Assembly: GCA_006969745.1 (NCBI GenBank)
Contig: CP030886.1
Span: 1,585,234-1,649,233, forward strand
Length of the DNA: 64,000 nt
Source of the DNA: Cytophagaceae bacterium
GTDB lineage: Bacteria; Bacteroidota; Bacteroidia; Cytophagales; Cyclobacteriaceae
Reading direction: 5' to 3'
Shown piece after piece: positions 7,446 through 18,000 of the stretch. The notes under the pieces are model-generated. The model had not been told where the DNA came from and did not search any database. It worked only from the letters and a program-made list of their open reading frames with translations. Position numbers and translations under genes: made by a program. Every line of letters begins with the position of its first letter. The first letter of the stretch is position 1.

Positions 7446-9035
7446 ATGAAAAAGAATATCCTACTACTCCTCGTTGGCTCCATTGCTCTTTCACTATTTT
7501 CAGGTTGCGGTGGTGACTCTGAAGATGATGTAACAGATGAATTTTCTGCAGCAGTAACAGTCTCTGCATCTTCGTCATCAGTAGCAGAATCTGCTGGTTC
7601 AGCCAGTTTCACCATTTCATTAAACACCCAGAATACCTCAGGAAATGCCATCATCATTCCATTTTCTTTGAGTGGCACAGCTACTGAAAATAGTGACTTT
7701 GAAATAAATGAAACCACAGCTGTCATTGCAAGTGATGCAACTTCAGCTACTATCCAAATCAGCATTACCGATGATACTGATGACGAGCAGGATGAAACCA
7801 TTATTTTGACCTTGGGAAGTCTACCTTCTATTATAACGGCAGGGAGCAGTACAGAGGCGACCATCACTATAGCAGACAATGATGAAAGCGGAGGATCAGA
7901 AACCGGCATTATTGTATCCTTTGGATCATCAACTGGAAGTGAAATTGCGCTAAATAACTGGACAGATACCGGAGCAGATAGCTACATTGTTTTGATCAAT
8001 AGCGAAAACTCATTTGAAGACTTCACCTCAAACAGCAGCGATTTGGCAAGCTCAACTTACTTGGGATATGGACAGCAAGTTGTTTATAATGGCCATTCTC
8101 CTGCTGCGTTATCTGTTTCTTTGCTTCAATCGAACTCAGAATATTACTTTAAAGTAGTACCTGTAACCGATGGTACATTTGATAATAGTCAAGAAACCAG
8201 TAGTCAAATGACTAATGATTGTGTTACGACGAGCACCACTGAGGGACAAGTATGTTTTGAGATTTCATCAGACTTAAGAACCATCATTTCCAATCAACTT
8301 GCAAATCATGCGGTAGGAACTTTTCCTAACGCCGTCCCAACCGCTATTGAGGTAACCAGAGAGCTAGATTTGACTCCTACATACACCAATCAAGCTATTT
8401 ACGTATATGACGAAACCGGACCACCTACTCCATCCAACGACAATTTCTGGCAATTTGGGATGGCAACCAATGGTGTGGAATTTCACCCAATGGGACTTAA
8501 GCCTTGGGAAAATCCAGATACTGGTGAGGAAAACTGGGAATGGCAGGCGAAAGTGACAGAAGAAGGAGAAACAGGTCTGGATGCCTACGGCGCGCATGTG
8601 ACCACCCAGGGAAACTATCACTATCATGGTGATATCGTTGGACTTGCAGGTGATGAAGACGGATCAAGACATTCCCTTATTTATGGTTTTGCTGCAGACG
8701 GATTTCCGATCTATTACAAGTATGGGTATACCGATCCAAATGACCCTTCAAGTGGAATCGTTGAGCTGGAATCAAGCTATCAGCTGAAAAGTGGCGCCAG
8801 ATCCGGAACCGGAACAGCAGGCGAGGATTATCCAGATGGCAACTACGATGGCACTTATATTCAAGACTTTGAATATGTGCAAGGACTTGGTGACCTGGAT
8901 GAATGTAATGGCCGCACAGGTGTCACACCCGAATATCCTGACGGTACGTACTATTATGTGATAACTGCTGGATTTCCAGTAACACCAAATTGCTTCTTCG
9001 GAACTCCAGCAGAAGATTGGAAAATTGGCCAATAG
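7446..9035 (+). CDS. Calx-beta and YHYH domain lipoprotein
   Basis: 529 residues from the ATG at 7446; the reading frame is open 78 bases further upstream but this start gives a clean lipoprotein signal ending LFSGCGG (lipobox LFSGC). Residues about 35-140 form a Calx-beta-like domain (SSVAESAGSASFTISLN, TITDDTDDEQDETI-type strands ending TITIADND). The C-terminal half carries a YHYH domain with GNYHYHGDIVGLAGDE and HSLIYGFAADGFPIYY. YHYH proteins are extracellular and of unknown function. Cotranscribed with the preceding small secreted protein. Confidence 0.8.
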   Translation: MKKNILLLLVGSIALSLFSGCGGDSEDDVTDEFSAAVTVSASSSSVAESAGSASFTISLNTQNTSGNAIIIPFSLSGTATENSDFEINETTAVIASDATSATIQISITDDTDDEQDETIILTLGSLPSIITAGSSTEATITIADNDESGGSETGIIVSFGSSTGSEIALNNWTDTGADSYIVLINSENSFEDFTSNSSDLASSTYLGYGQQVVYNGHSPAALSVSLLQSNSEYYFKVVPVTDGTFDNSQETSSQMTNDCVTTSTTEGQVCFEISSDLRTIISNQLANHAVGTFPNAVPTAIEVTRELDLTPTYTNQAIYVYDETGPPTPSNDNFWQFGMATNGVEFHPMGLKPWENPDTGEENWEWQAKVTEEGETGLDAYGAHVTTQGNYHYHGDIVGLAGDEDGSRHSLIYGFAADGFPIYYKYGYTDPNDPSSGIVELESSYQLKSGARSGTGTAGEDYPDGNYDGTYIQDFEYVQGLGDLDECNGRTGVTPEYPDGTYYYVITAGFPVTPNCFFGTPAEDWKIGQ

Positions 9036-9069
9036 AAAAGACGACCTATTTGCCCACAACTTTTCTAAA

Positions 9070-9094
9070 AGCGACCTGACAAGTCGCTTTTTTT
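9070..9094 (+). terminator. Rho-independent terminator after the YHYH lipoprotein gene
   Basis: AGCGAC ctgacaa GTCGCT followed by seven T, 34 bp past the lipoprotein stop and 22 bp before the next gene. Confidence 0.85.
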
Positions 9095-9116
9095 ATTTCC
9101 TTGCTAAATTCACCTC

Positions 9117-9695
9117 ATGGATAAAAAGAGCCTTTTTCACTCAAACTTTGGAAGGTATATCTCAATTTCAGCGGACGCATATTCATTCCTTGACGAGAGT
9201 TTTAAAGAAATAGAAGTTGCTCAGAGGTCATATTTGGTAGAAGGTGGAAGCATCGCAAAATATTTTTACTTTGCTATATCTGGTGTCCAGGCTGGCTACC
9301 TGATCAACAGTAAAGGAGAAAAAGTCATTTTTGGATTTTCATATCAAGGCTCTCCTTCCGGCATTTACGACTCATTCATCACTCAAACTCCATCCAATTA
9401 TTTCATGGAGGCACTAACCCCTTCAAAACTTATCGCAATCAGCAAGTCAAAGTATGACGAGCTTTTCGAGCGCTTTCCAGAATTTTACAGATGGAGAACT
9501 CACTTCATGGAGGCGATTCTTTTTGGCAGAGGCAAAAGAGAAGTGGAAATGCTGACACTAACGGCAAAAGAACGCTTTGATGCATTCATCAAAAGGTGTC
9601 CTGATGAGCTTCTGGAGATCCCTCAGAAATATTTGGCGAGCTATTTAAATATGAAACCGGAAACTTTCAGCAGGTTGAGAGCACTTCGTGATTAA
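9117..9695 (+). CDS. Crp/Fnr-family cyclic-nucleotide-binding-like regulator
   Basis: 192 residues. The N-terminal two thirds form a cNMP-binding-type beta barrel (YLVEGGSIAKYFYFAISGVQ, KVIFGFSYQGSPSGIYDSFI), followed by the dimerisation helix and a C-terminal helix-turn-helix (LEIPQKYLASYLNMKPETFS). The HTH is short: the protein ends at SRLRALRD just after the recognition helix, a form common in Bacteroidota Crp-like proteins. Ligand residues of true cAMP receptors are not conserved, so the effector is unknown. Single-gene unit between two terminator/promoter regions. Confidence 0.82.
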   Translation: MDKKSLFHSNFGRYISISADAYSFLDESFKEIEVAQRSYLVEGGSIAKYFYFAISGVQAGYLINSKGEKVIFGFSYQGSPSGIYDSFITQTPSNYFMEALTPSKLIAISKSKYDELFERFPEFYRWRTHFMEAILFGRGKREVEMLTLTAKERFDAFIKRCPDELLEIPQKYLASYLNMKPETFSRLRALRD

Positions 9696-9761
9696 TTGAT
9701 CTATATCAATTTTTTTGAAAAGCTGTCTACGGATTTTTGTATTATCTAAAATTCAAAAAAC

Positions 9762-10322
9762 ATGGAAGTAAATTTCGAGCAAATCTTACAACAATCGAAT
9801 AAGATCAAAAACTACGTCAAATCAGATGTAGCCGAGCTGCCAGACCATAAACTAAACTGGAAACCCAATGAAAAAAAGTGGTCAGCTCTGGAAGTAGTAA
9901 GTCATCTAAACAAAGTCTACGAGATATACCTCGAAAATTTTGCTGCCGCCATTTCTTCGGCACCCGAGTTGCCTTTAGATCAAACGCTGGACTATCAATC
10001 CAGCCTTTTAGGTAAAATCTCTATCTACGCCATGAAACCAAAGGGGAATAAACGAAGGTTTAAAATGAAGACTTTCGATTTTTTCAACCCGGTATCAGAG
10101 CCCAATAAAAAAAACAAAACCATAGATCTCTTCCTTGAAAACAAAGCCACATTCAATGACCTGATCAAGAAAGCGCGCAGCAAGAATCTGAAAAATATTA
10201 AGATGCCAACAGCGCTTGGCGACAAAATGAAATTCTATGTTCCGGAATGCTTCAAGTTCATACTTGCACATGAGGAGCGCCATATTGTACAGATAGCGAG
10301 TATATTAGAGGAAATGGAATAA
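9762..10322 (+). CDS. DinB-family protein
   Basis: 186 residues in a four-helix bundle pattern. HKLNWKPNEKKWSALEVVSHLNKV is the DinB_2 signature, with His 48-like and the late LAHEERHIVQIASILEEM providing the metal-binding His residues. DinB-like proteins bind a divalent metal and often act as thiol (bacillithiol or mycothiol) transferases; the specific reaction here is unknown. Preceded by 66 bp after the Crp-like gene, possibly its own promoter. Confidence 0.82.
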   Translation: MEVNFEQILQQSNKIKNYVKSDVAELPDHKLNWKPNEKKWSALEVVSHLNKVYEIYLENFAAAISSAPELPLDQTLDYQSSLLGKISIYAMKPKGNKRRFKMKTFDFFNPVSEPNKKNKTIDLFLENKATFNDLIKKARSKNLKNIKMPTALGDKMKFYVPECFKFILAHEERHIVQIASILEEME

Positions 10323-10425
10323 AGATTAGATCTGTAGTTTGGATGATTATTGGCAGAACCGATGCTGTCATTGATCAGATGTTGGTGAGATGTATCTAAT
10401 TTATTTTGCGTCAAAATAATCAGAG

Positions 10426-12105
10426 ATGAGCAACGAAAATCCTGACCTCAAAATAGCTCAAGCAGCTACTCTTGAACCAATCGATCAAATTGCAAAAAAG
10501 CTTGGCCTGAACAATGGAGAGATTGAGCAGTACGGGCGATACAAGGCAAAAATTCCTTTGTCATACATAGATGAAGACAGTGTCAAAAAAAACAAAATGA
10601 TACTTGTCACTGCCATTACTCCGACACCTGCCGGTGAAGGTAAAACGACTGTCTCAGTGGGGTTGTCTGATGGTTTGAATAGAATAGGTAAACAAGCAAT
10701 AGCTGTGTTGAGAGAGCCCTCACTTGGTCCTGTATTTGGGATAAAAGGCGGAGCTACAGGTGGTGGCTATTCCCAGCTTATTCCAATGGAAGATATCAAT
10801 CTCCATTTCAATGGAGATTTTGCAGCGGTCGAGAAAGCTAACAATCTGCTATCGGCGCTTATCAATAATAATATTTACGGTAGATCAAGAAACCTGGGTA
10901 TTGATCCCAGAACGGTAAAGTGGAGATGGGCCATGGATATGAATGACAGGTCTTTAAGGCATATTATCACAGGTATTGGGGGCAAACAGGGTGGTTTCTT
11001 ACAAGAATCTGGCTTCAATATTACCGCTGCATCGGAAATCATGGCCATCCTGTGTCTGGCAAAAGATTTATCTGATTTGAAAGATCGAATGGGCAATATT
11101 TATGTCGGAGACACATTTTCTGGTGAGGCCATTTTTGCAAAAGACCTAAATGCGCACGGAGCTATGGCAGCATTGCTGAAGGATGCGATCAAGCCTAATT
11201 TGGTGCAAACACTGGAGGGTAACCCCGCAATTATTCATGGTGGTCCATTTGCCAACATTGCTCAAGGAACCAACTCGCTTGTTGGCACCAAAGTAGGCTT
11301 ATCCTTGTCAGAATATGTAGTGACAGAGGCTGGTTTTGGAGCCGACCTGGGTGCGGAAAAATTCTTCAACATAAAATGCAGAGCCGGGGAGATCAGCCCG
11401 AAAGCCGTAGTGATAGTTGCTACAGTAAGGGCACTTAAATATCACGGGGGAGTAAAAAAAGATCAACTGGAAAAGCCAAATACAAAGGCTGTCATTGATG
11501 GACTTGGTAACCTTGAGAAGCATATTGAAAACATTAAATCGTTTGGAGTGCCGGTAGTTGTGGCAATCAATAAATTTTTAGCTGATACGCAGGAAGAAAT
11601 GCAATGCATCATTGATCGCTGCAATGATCTCGGAGTGGAAATTGCCTACTCAGATGGATGGAAAAATGGTGGCAAAGGGATGGAAGAACTTGCACACAAG
11701 GTGGTGGCTGCTACCGATAGTTGTACAGCTAATTTCACTCCTACTTACAAGCTAAAGGATTCATTGAAACATAAAATCGAGTCTATTGCTGAGCGAATTT
11801 ATGGTGCTAAAAATGTGGTTTACAGTGCCAATGCCAACTCAATCCTAAAACGTGCGGATGTATTGGGATTTTCTGAATTCCCTATTTGCATGGCAAAAAC
11901 TCAAAATTCCTTTTCTGACGATGCTTCTTCCTATGGACGACCTACCAATTTCACTTTGAATGTAAGGGAAGTTGAGATAGCCGCCGGTGCCGGATTTATA
12001 ATACCTATAACTGGGAAAATGCTGCGAATGCCCGGACTACCTGCACTCCCGGCTGCTGAAAAGATTGACATAGACAAAGAGGGTAATATTACCGGACTAT
12101 TCTAA
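10426..12105 (+). CDS. fhs: formate-tetrahydrofolate ligase
   Basis: 559 residues, the family's normal length. The ATP-binding loop TPTPAGEGKTTVSVGLSDGL and the LREPSLGPVFGIKGGATGGG segment are diagnostic, as are GFGADLGAEKFFNIKCR and the closing PGLPALPAAEKIDID. The enzyme makes 10-formyl-THF from formate, ATP and THF in the cytoplasm, feeding purine and formyl-Met synthesis. No one-carbon neighbours; the 103-bp upstream gap should contain its promoter. Confidence 0.97.
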   Translation: MSNENPDLKIAQAATLEPIDQIAKKLGLNNGEIEQYGRYKAKIPLSYIDEDSVKKNKMILVTAITPTPAGEGKTTVSVGLSDGLNRIGKQAIAVLREPSLGPVFGIKGGATGGGYSQLIPMEDINLHFNGDFAAVEKANNLLSALINNNIYGRSRNLGIDPRTVKWRWAMDMNDRSLRHIITGIGGKQGGFLQESGFNITAASEIMAILCLAKDLSDLKDRMGNIYVGDTFSGEAIFAKDLNAHGAMAALLKDAIKPNLVQTLEGNPAIIHGGPFANIAQGTNSLVGTKVGLSLSEYVVTEAGFGADLGAEKFFNIKCRAGEISPKAVVIVATVRALKYHGGVKKDQLEKPNTKAVIDGLGNLEKHIENIKSFGVPVVVAINKFLADTQEEMQCIIDRCNDLGVEIAYSDGWKNGGKGMEELAHKVVAATDSCTANFTPTYKLKDSLKHKIESIAERIYGAKNVVYSANANSILKRADVLGFSEFPICMAKTQNSFSDDASSYGRPTNFTLNVREVEIAAGAGFIIPITGKMLRMPGLPALPAAEKIDIDKEGNITGLF

Positions 12106-12156
12106 GGACATTTAGTGGTATCACAAGGTGGTTACCAACTCATATTTGAACTAATT

Positions 12157-12777
12157 ATGATACGCAGAAAGAGACTTTTATTATCTACTGCATTTATTAT
12201 AGCTGCAATTCTTTCCATTGCTCAGAATGGGAGTGCTAACTATCATAAGGTTCATATAACGTCAAGCACAATTACAATACTCGGGAAAACGAACATCAAT
12301 AAGTTTCAATGTACAATGGATCAGCCCGCATTGAATGACTCTATAGTGGTTAGCAATATTTGGACAAATCAAAAGCTTGAGTTCAAAGGGCTTATTCTGA
12401 AGTATCGAGTAGATCAGTTTGAATGTGGGATAGGGGCTATGAATAATGACTTTCAAGAGCTTCTAAAAGCTGATGAAGAACCTCACTTATACCTTCAGCT
12501 CAATTCAATCTCGTTGCATCCAAACAATAATGCATTCGAAGAACTGGATGTAGATGCAGAAGTTGAAATTTTGTTGGCCGGTGTGAAGAAGAAGGTTATG
12601 ATCCATGGAGGTAAAGTATTGAATCATTCTTCAGCGGATTTGACACTTAAAGGTGATAAGACGTTGATGATAACCGATTTTAGCATTGAGCCACCTACCA
12701 AAATGTTTGGTTTGGTCAAGGTGACCGATGAAATTGACATAGTATTTGAAATACGCATGCAAGTATCCATGCTTTAA
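12157..12777 (+). CDS. YceI-family secreted protein
   Basis: 206 residues from ATG at 12157 (an upstream GTG at 12115 adds an unlikely tail). Signal peptide LLLSTAFIIAAILSIAQNGS, then YceI-like strands (LEFKGLILKYRVDQF, YLQLNSISLH) and the conserved ITDFSIEPPTKMFGLVKVTDEIDI, which closely parallels ISDFSIKPPTAMFGTLKTGD in the second YceI protein of this window. YceI lipocalin-like barrels bind polyisoprenoids or other long amphiphiles in the periplasm. It is convergent with the porin gene. Confidence 0.75.
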   Translation: MIRRKRLLLSTAFIIAAILSIAQNGSANYHKVHITSSTITILGKTNINKFQCTMDQPALNDSIVVSNIWTNQKLEFKGLILKYRVDQFECGIGAMNNDFQELLKADEEPHLYLQLNSISLHPNNNAFEELDVDAEVEILLAGVKKKVMIHGGKVLNHSSADLTLKGDKTLMITDFSIEPPTKMFGLVKVTDEIDIVFEIRMQVSML

Positions 12778-12781
12778 AAAA

Positions 12782-12807
12782 AAGCCACTCAATTCATTGA
12801 GTGGCTT
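12782..12807. terminator. bidirectional terminator between convergent YceI and porin genes
   Basis: Perfect 12-bp inverted repeat AAGCCACTCAAT tc ATTGAGTGGCTT with A and T runs on the two sides. Confidence 0.85.
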
Positions 12808-12828
12808 AGTTATGGTTTATGAATTTCC

Positions 12829-14106
12829 TTAGAATCCAATCGTTGCCTCGATTACATAACCATTAAATTTCGCATCCTGAAACTTAGACCCATTCCATCC
12901 GTCTCCTTCATACTTGTTGGTAACGATTTCTGTTTTGATGGCCACATTGTTAGTTAAAAACCATCCGAAACCAAAGTTGGTCCTCTTAATCTCCTGTGTG
13001 AGTGCTCCATCCGCAACCTCACCACTTACCGTGTTGAATCGTCCTCCTACAAACAGTTGCTCTTTGCCACCAAATCGGTAGAGTAGCTCGGCGCCCAATT
13101 GAGTGAAACTTCCTCCCACATCAGCACCATTTTTTGTACTTTCAAATACGCCAAAGAACTCAATGCCATTGTATTTCACAAATGGGTTGATTTGAAATGC
13201 TGTGTGATAACCCCATCCCGGACTGAATCTGGGCTCAAAATCACTACCACCATTGGCCACACTCTCAATTACATTATAATATCTGGCCCCGGCTCTATCT
13301 CCTGCGTACAAATAATCTCTAGTACTCCCATCGGAGCTGCTGTAAAACGAACCGGTTAAACGTAATCTCAAATCATCATTCATCTGCTTATCATATCCCA
13401 GCTTTCCGTAGAATACTCGCCCTTTATCTGCAGGAGAACCTCCAAACCCAGGCTTATTGGTTGGGGACTGATTCAATCGTCCATTTGTCGCACCTATCAC
13501 ACCAATGATTCCATTGCTTTGAATAGTAACTTCCATGTATGGCTCGGTCGTAAATGAATCCATGATATAGTTGCCTACAAATGGATTGTAAATGGCTCGT
13601 GCATTGTCCGATCTTCTAAAGTGGGTGTCACCATAGTTGATCTCATCCATGCCCACTTTGATCGTTGCTATGTCCATGAATCCTTCCAGAAAACCAGGAC
13701 TTATGAAATCAAGCTTATCGAATTGTAAGTATCCACCCTTCACCCAGGCCTCCTCGTGGTGACGAGAAGAAAGGTAAATTCTCAAGTGCATTCTCACTCC
13801 ATCTTCCAATTGTGCATCCAGATTGAGGTTTGCTGTTGGAAGTGCAAAATTGTTAGCCAATTCAATTAAGGTATCAGGACCTCCTGTCTCATGGTTTAGA
13901 CCTTGTAGCTGGATGGCAAAATCACCCCCGACTCGCAGCCTTAATCCATCATATTTAACCGTGTCTTCTTTACTTGTTTCGAAGACATTTAAACCCCTCT
14001 TGTCATTATATCTAAAATATTGAATAGAAGGTAATTGAGCGTAAATCGCTACCGACCCAAATAGCATTATGCCTGCCAGGATCGATTTAAAAAATGTAAA
14101 TCTCAT
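12829..14106 (-). CDS. outer-membrane porin-like beta-barrel
   Basis: 425 residues with signal peptide (SILAGIMLFGSVAIYAQ). The mature protein is a series of amphipathic strands ending VIEATIGF, with the aromatic C-terminus typical of outer-membrane barrels. Segments such as YDGLRLRVGGDFAIQLQGL, GLLxFxxGRFN-like GGRFNTVSGE and YKYDKQMNDDLRLRLTGSFY-type strands resemble phosphate-selective/OprO-type porins, but I cannot assign a substrate. It lies 23 bp downstream of a YceI gene on the same strand, a likely operon. Confidence 0.72.
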   Translation of the reverse strand: MRFTFFKSILAGIMLFGSVAIYAQLPSIQYFRYNDKRGLNVFETSKEDTVKYDGLRLRVGGDFAIQLQGLNHETGGPDTLIELANNFALPTANLNLDAQLEDGVRMHLRIYLSSRHHEEAWVKGGYLQFDKLDFISPGFLEGFMDIATIKVGMDEINYGDTHFRRSDNARAIYNPFVGNYIMDSFTTEPYMEVTIQSNGIIGVIGATNGRLNQSPTNKPGFGGSPADKGRVFYGKLGYDKQMNDDLRLRLTGSFYSSSDGSTRDYLYAGDRAGARYYNVIESVANGGSDFEPRFSPGWGYHTAFQINPFVKYNGIEFFGVFESTKNGADVGGSFTQLGAELLYRFGGKEQLFVGGRFNTVSGEVADGALTQEIKRTNFGFGWFLTNNVAIKTEIVTNKYEGDGWNGSKFQDAKFNGYVIEATIGF

Positions 14107-14129
14107 AATTTAGGTTGTTTAATGAATAA

Positions 14130-14657
14130 TTATTTGTTTAAAAAAATGTCGTAATGAATCGTCACAGCATCACCCGTTTTCAAAGTGCCAAACATTGCAG
14201 TAGGAGGCTTTATACTGAAGTCACTCATCTTTAGAGGTACCTGACCCCGAAGCTGTATTTCAGTGTCATTCCTAATGATTTCAGCATTCAAATCAATTAA
14301 CATCGACTCTCCTCCAATCTCAAGACTGCCTTTACCATAGATTTTGTCTCCATCTATTTGCAGCATTTTTGATGAGAATTTGATTTCCGGATAGTCATCT
14401 GCTTTCACTGCATCATATGCCTTCTCGTCCATTATGGACTTCCCGCTTTTCATCGATTGTGCCACGATGGTTACTAGCAGGTTTTCCACATGAGCGTCCG
14501 TCATTGTTCCTTGAACATCAAATTCCTCTACCCTCATTTCCCAGTCATGCAGAGACGATGTTCCGGTTATTTTCATTGTGCTCTTCTCGGTATTCAGGTT
14601 GATCTGACCAACACTGAAAATTCCTATCAGAGTCACTAGCATCAATAGGTGTTTCAT
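14130..14657 (-). CDS. YceI-family periplasmic protein
   Basis: 175 residues. Signal peptide HLLMLVTLIGIFSVGQ, then a typical YceI core: MKITGTSSLHDWEMRVEEFD, EIKFSSKMLQIDGDKIYGKG and ISDFSIKPPTAMFGTLKTGD-type strands (the sequence reads MSDFSIKPPTAMFG). YceI proteins are lipocalin-like carriers of isoprenoids. First gene of the probable YceI-porin operon, so cargo and barrel may cooperate at the outer membrane; that is inference. Confidence 0.85.
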   Translation of the reverse strand: MKHLLMLVTLIGIFSVGQINLNTEKSTMKITGTSSLHDWEMRVEEFDVQGTMTDAHVENLLVTIVAQSMKSGKSIMDEKAYDAVKADDYPEIKFSSKMLQIDGDKIYGKGSLEIGGESMLIDLNAEIIRNDTEIQLRGQVPLKMSDFSIKPPTAMFGTLKTGDAVTIHYDIFLNK

Positions 14658-15046
14658 TGCTTAAATCGTTTGTTTTCATATTTAATTTAGCCTTGGATGT
14701 AGTAGGAAAGAATGACCTAAAACAGCCATTTATATGAGGTTTAGCACGCCTCTAAATGAGATTTTCCAGTGGTGTAGATGACAAATGATTGCCTGAAAGA
14801 CCTAAAAAATCTTGTTATACAATTACTAATAGTTGAGACCTAAAAGTGTAAGAAATGGATACTTGAATCAAGAGATTTAAAGATAAGAATGGGGCCTAGC
14901 CGGAATAATGTTTGGAAAGTAAACTTCCTCTGTATGACAAAATGCTACAATTTTAGTTTAGTCATTGAGGAAAAATTATCATGAAAACAAAAAAGGGCCG
15001 TCTTTCGACCACCCTTTAACATCTGCCTTTGCAAATGCTCCCATAG
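14658..15046. other. intergenic region, 389 bp
   Basis: No gene is visible. The left part should hold the promoter of the YceI-porin unit. The right end holds the terminator of the adhesin gene, annotated separately. Nothing else stands out. Confidence 0.6.
14992..15017 (-). terminator. terminator of the cadherin-repeat adhesin gene
   Basis: On the reverse strand AAAGGGTGGTC GAAA GACGGCCCTTT, an 11-bp stem with one mismatch and a GNRA loop, runs into six T. Confidence 0.8.
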
Positions 15047-18000
15047 TTATCGTTTTATTACTCGACTTATACCAATGACACTATCATTCTTATCTATTAA
15101 CTGAAGCATATATGTGCCTGTTTTTAGATCTGAAATATTAATCTCCTTTTGATCTGAAGCTTCAAGAATTTTTACTCCGTCGAGATTATAGAATACTACG
15201 GACTTGACTTCTTCAGACTTTACGCTGATAAATTCCGATGACGGGTTAGGATACACCTCAATTCCTTCGGTAACTGATACTCCCAGTACATCAGAAATCG
15301 AAATAGAAATTGATTCTGAATCACTTAAAGAACCATCGGTCACAGTTACTTCTACAGTATATGTACCAGCTTGTGTATGGTCAGGAGTCCAGGTAAACAC
15401 ACCAGTTGAAACATCGATCATCATTCCATTCCCAGATGATGTGGCATCTAAACTGAACTGAAGTGTATTGGCTGGGAGGTCCTCATCCGACGCATTAGCC
15501 GCGAATGTCAACTCAGATTGCTCAGTTCCCATTTGATCCCCAATTGCACTTAATACCGGAGCTTCATTTACATCTGTCAGGGTGATAGTCAGATTTTCCG
15601 ATGTTTCATTTGAGGGTGTTCCACTATCAGACACATCCACTATCAAGTTGAATGAGGGGTTGGTCTCAAAATCAAGAGCAGCTGAATTGCTAATTGTAAT
15701 TACTCCTGAATTGTCTATACTAAATGCAGCGCCAATATTACCAGAGGCAATTGAATAGCTCAATGTCTGCAAAACATCATCATCTGTAGCACTCACTGCG
15801 GCGACTGTTCCTGATGTAGCATTTTCATCCAATGGGTTCACTGAGGATGAAACTACCGGACTGAATTCATTCACATCGTTCAATGAAATAGTCACTGTTT
15901 CTGTAGTTTGAAGATTCCCGAGTCCATTATCCGTTAATCTTACTGAGATGTCAAAAGATTGAACGTCTTCATAATTAAAGTAAGTAGCATCTTTCACAGC
16001 CAATACACCAGTGGATCCATCCAAGGCAACTATGTCCGCATCATTTCCTGCTACTATAGCATAAGATTGAATACCATCCGCATCATTGGAAGTTAGCGTG
16101 CCAATCACATGGTCAGCAGAACTATTCTCATCAAGGCTAAGGGTTGTCAAGCTCAAGACAGGGGCTTCATTCAAGTAAATATTTACCATAATTGTTGCTG
16201 TTCCAGTCAGTGCCCCATCACTTACTTCTACAGTTAGGGTATATTGAGGAGTAATCGCCGGGTTCAGCAATGAGCTATTGGCAATAGATAGTTGGCCTGT
16301 TGACGCATCAAGGCCAAATACACCAGCATCGTTTCCAGACGTAATGGAATAGGTCAGTACATCGTTTTCAGGATCTGTTCCCGTCAAGGTTGACACTTCA
16401 GCACCGTTAGTGCTTGAAGAACTCATGTTAAGTGTTGTGTTGCTAAGTGACGGTGCTTCATTCACATTGTTCAACTCAATGGTTATCAATCCTGTGCTGC
16501 TCAAAATCCCAGCACCATCATCTTGAGCCTGAATATTTAAGTTAAATGAAGGATTCGTTTCAAAATCCAACTTCGTAACATCTGCCACCTGAATTTCACC
16601 TGCTGGGGTTATTGAGAAAGCCCCAAGGTCATTGCCAGAGTAAATGGTAAATGTAATTCCATTTCCGTCCGCATCATTGGCTGAGACAGTACCCACTGGA
16701 GTAGTATTTACAGTATTTTCATCAACCATAAAGGTCTCCGGAGTAACGGTTGGCGCATTGTTGCTGAACGCATTCACAGTTAGGGTTCCTGTCCCGACAT
16801 TCACTGGTGTCCCATTATCAGATACCTCAATAGTCAGATTATAGGTAGTTGCACCGTTTGCTGAAAGATCAATGTCATTCACGATAGTAACGACTCCACT
16901 TATCGGATCAATGTCAAATATTGAATTTGTATTTCCAGCAGAAATTGAAAATGTATGACTCTGATTCGCATCTTCGTCAGTAAATCCGATGGTTGCCAGT
17001 TCATATCCATTCGCATTGTTTTGGCTAATGTTGGTAACGGCTGATCCAACAACAGGCATTTCATTTAAATCATTAAGGTTGATGGTGATGATTGCCTTCG
17101 CAGAAAGGGTTAGTGGACCGTCATCAGTTACCTGCACCTCTAAATCAAAAGTTGGGTTCGTTTCAAAATTCAGCTGCATTTCGTCCGCTACGGTTATCTC
17201 CCCTAATGCATCAATGGTAAACGCATTTCCAGTGTTACCTGATAAAATAGAGAAACCTAGGTTATCCATATCCGCATCATTGGCAACTACTGTGATTACT
17301 GAGGTAGTATTTGTAGAATTTTCATCCAATGCCACCACTGCTGCCGAAATAGATGGGAATTGATTGTCTATTATATCAATAGTGAGAGTTCCGGTTGATG
17401 TCAATGTTCCAGGACCTTGATCTGCCGCCTCTACTGTAAGTATGAATTGGGTAGTCACGGATGATTGAAGCGCAGCATCATCTACCACTATCACTTCTCC
17501 GCTTACCTGATCAATGGCAAAAATACCTTCATCATTACCCGCGATAATACTCAAGATCTGACTATGATTTTCAGTATCAGTAGCGGTTACAGTACTCACC
17601 AAATCAGCATTACTGGCATACCTGCTCAACGAAACATTAGAAGACGTAACTGTGGCTGCTGTATTAGGGCCGTCATTTATCTGGATTGTGAATGTGCCAA
17701 AATCATCTTCATTGTTCCATAATTGCAGATAATAGTCTGTATTTGGAACCACAGTTAAGTTGCTCGTTCCATCGTTTCCACAATAGTCAGTTTGCGCACC
17801 ACCGCATTCTTCATATACTTCAAAATCCACATATCCTGCAGCGTTTAGAGGTCCTGCATCATCCGTATCCACTAACTGGATATCAATGGATACTTCCACA
17901 TTTGGTCCAGAATTAAAGGTGTACCACACGTCATTAATTGTCCCAAATCTGTCACAGAAAACCACTTCTGTAAATGTGGTTGCTGTAGTGTTATCTCCAT

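Noticed and set aside
7421..7909. 162-codon minus-strand frame opposite the lipoprotein gene
   Set aside because: It shadows a Ser/Thr/Asp-rich Calx-beta region, and its sequence shows no domain, ribosome site or independent promoter.
16989..17363. 124-codon plus-strand frame inside the adhesin gene
   Set aside because: It is antisense to cadherin repeats; similar shadow frames recur at each repeat.
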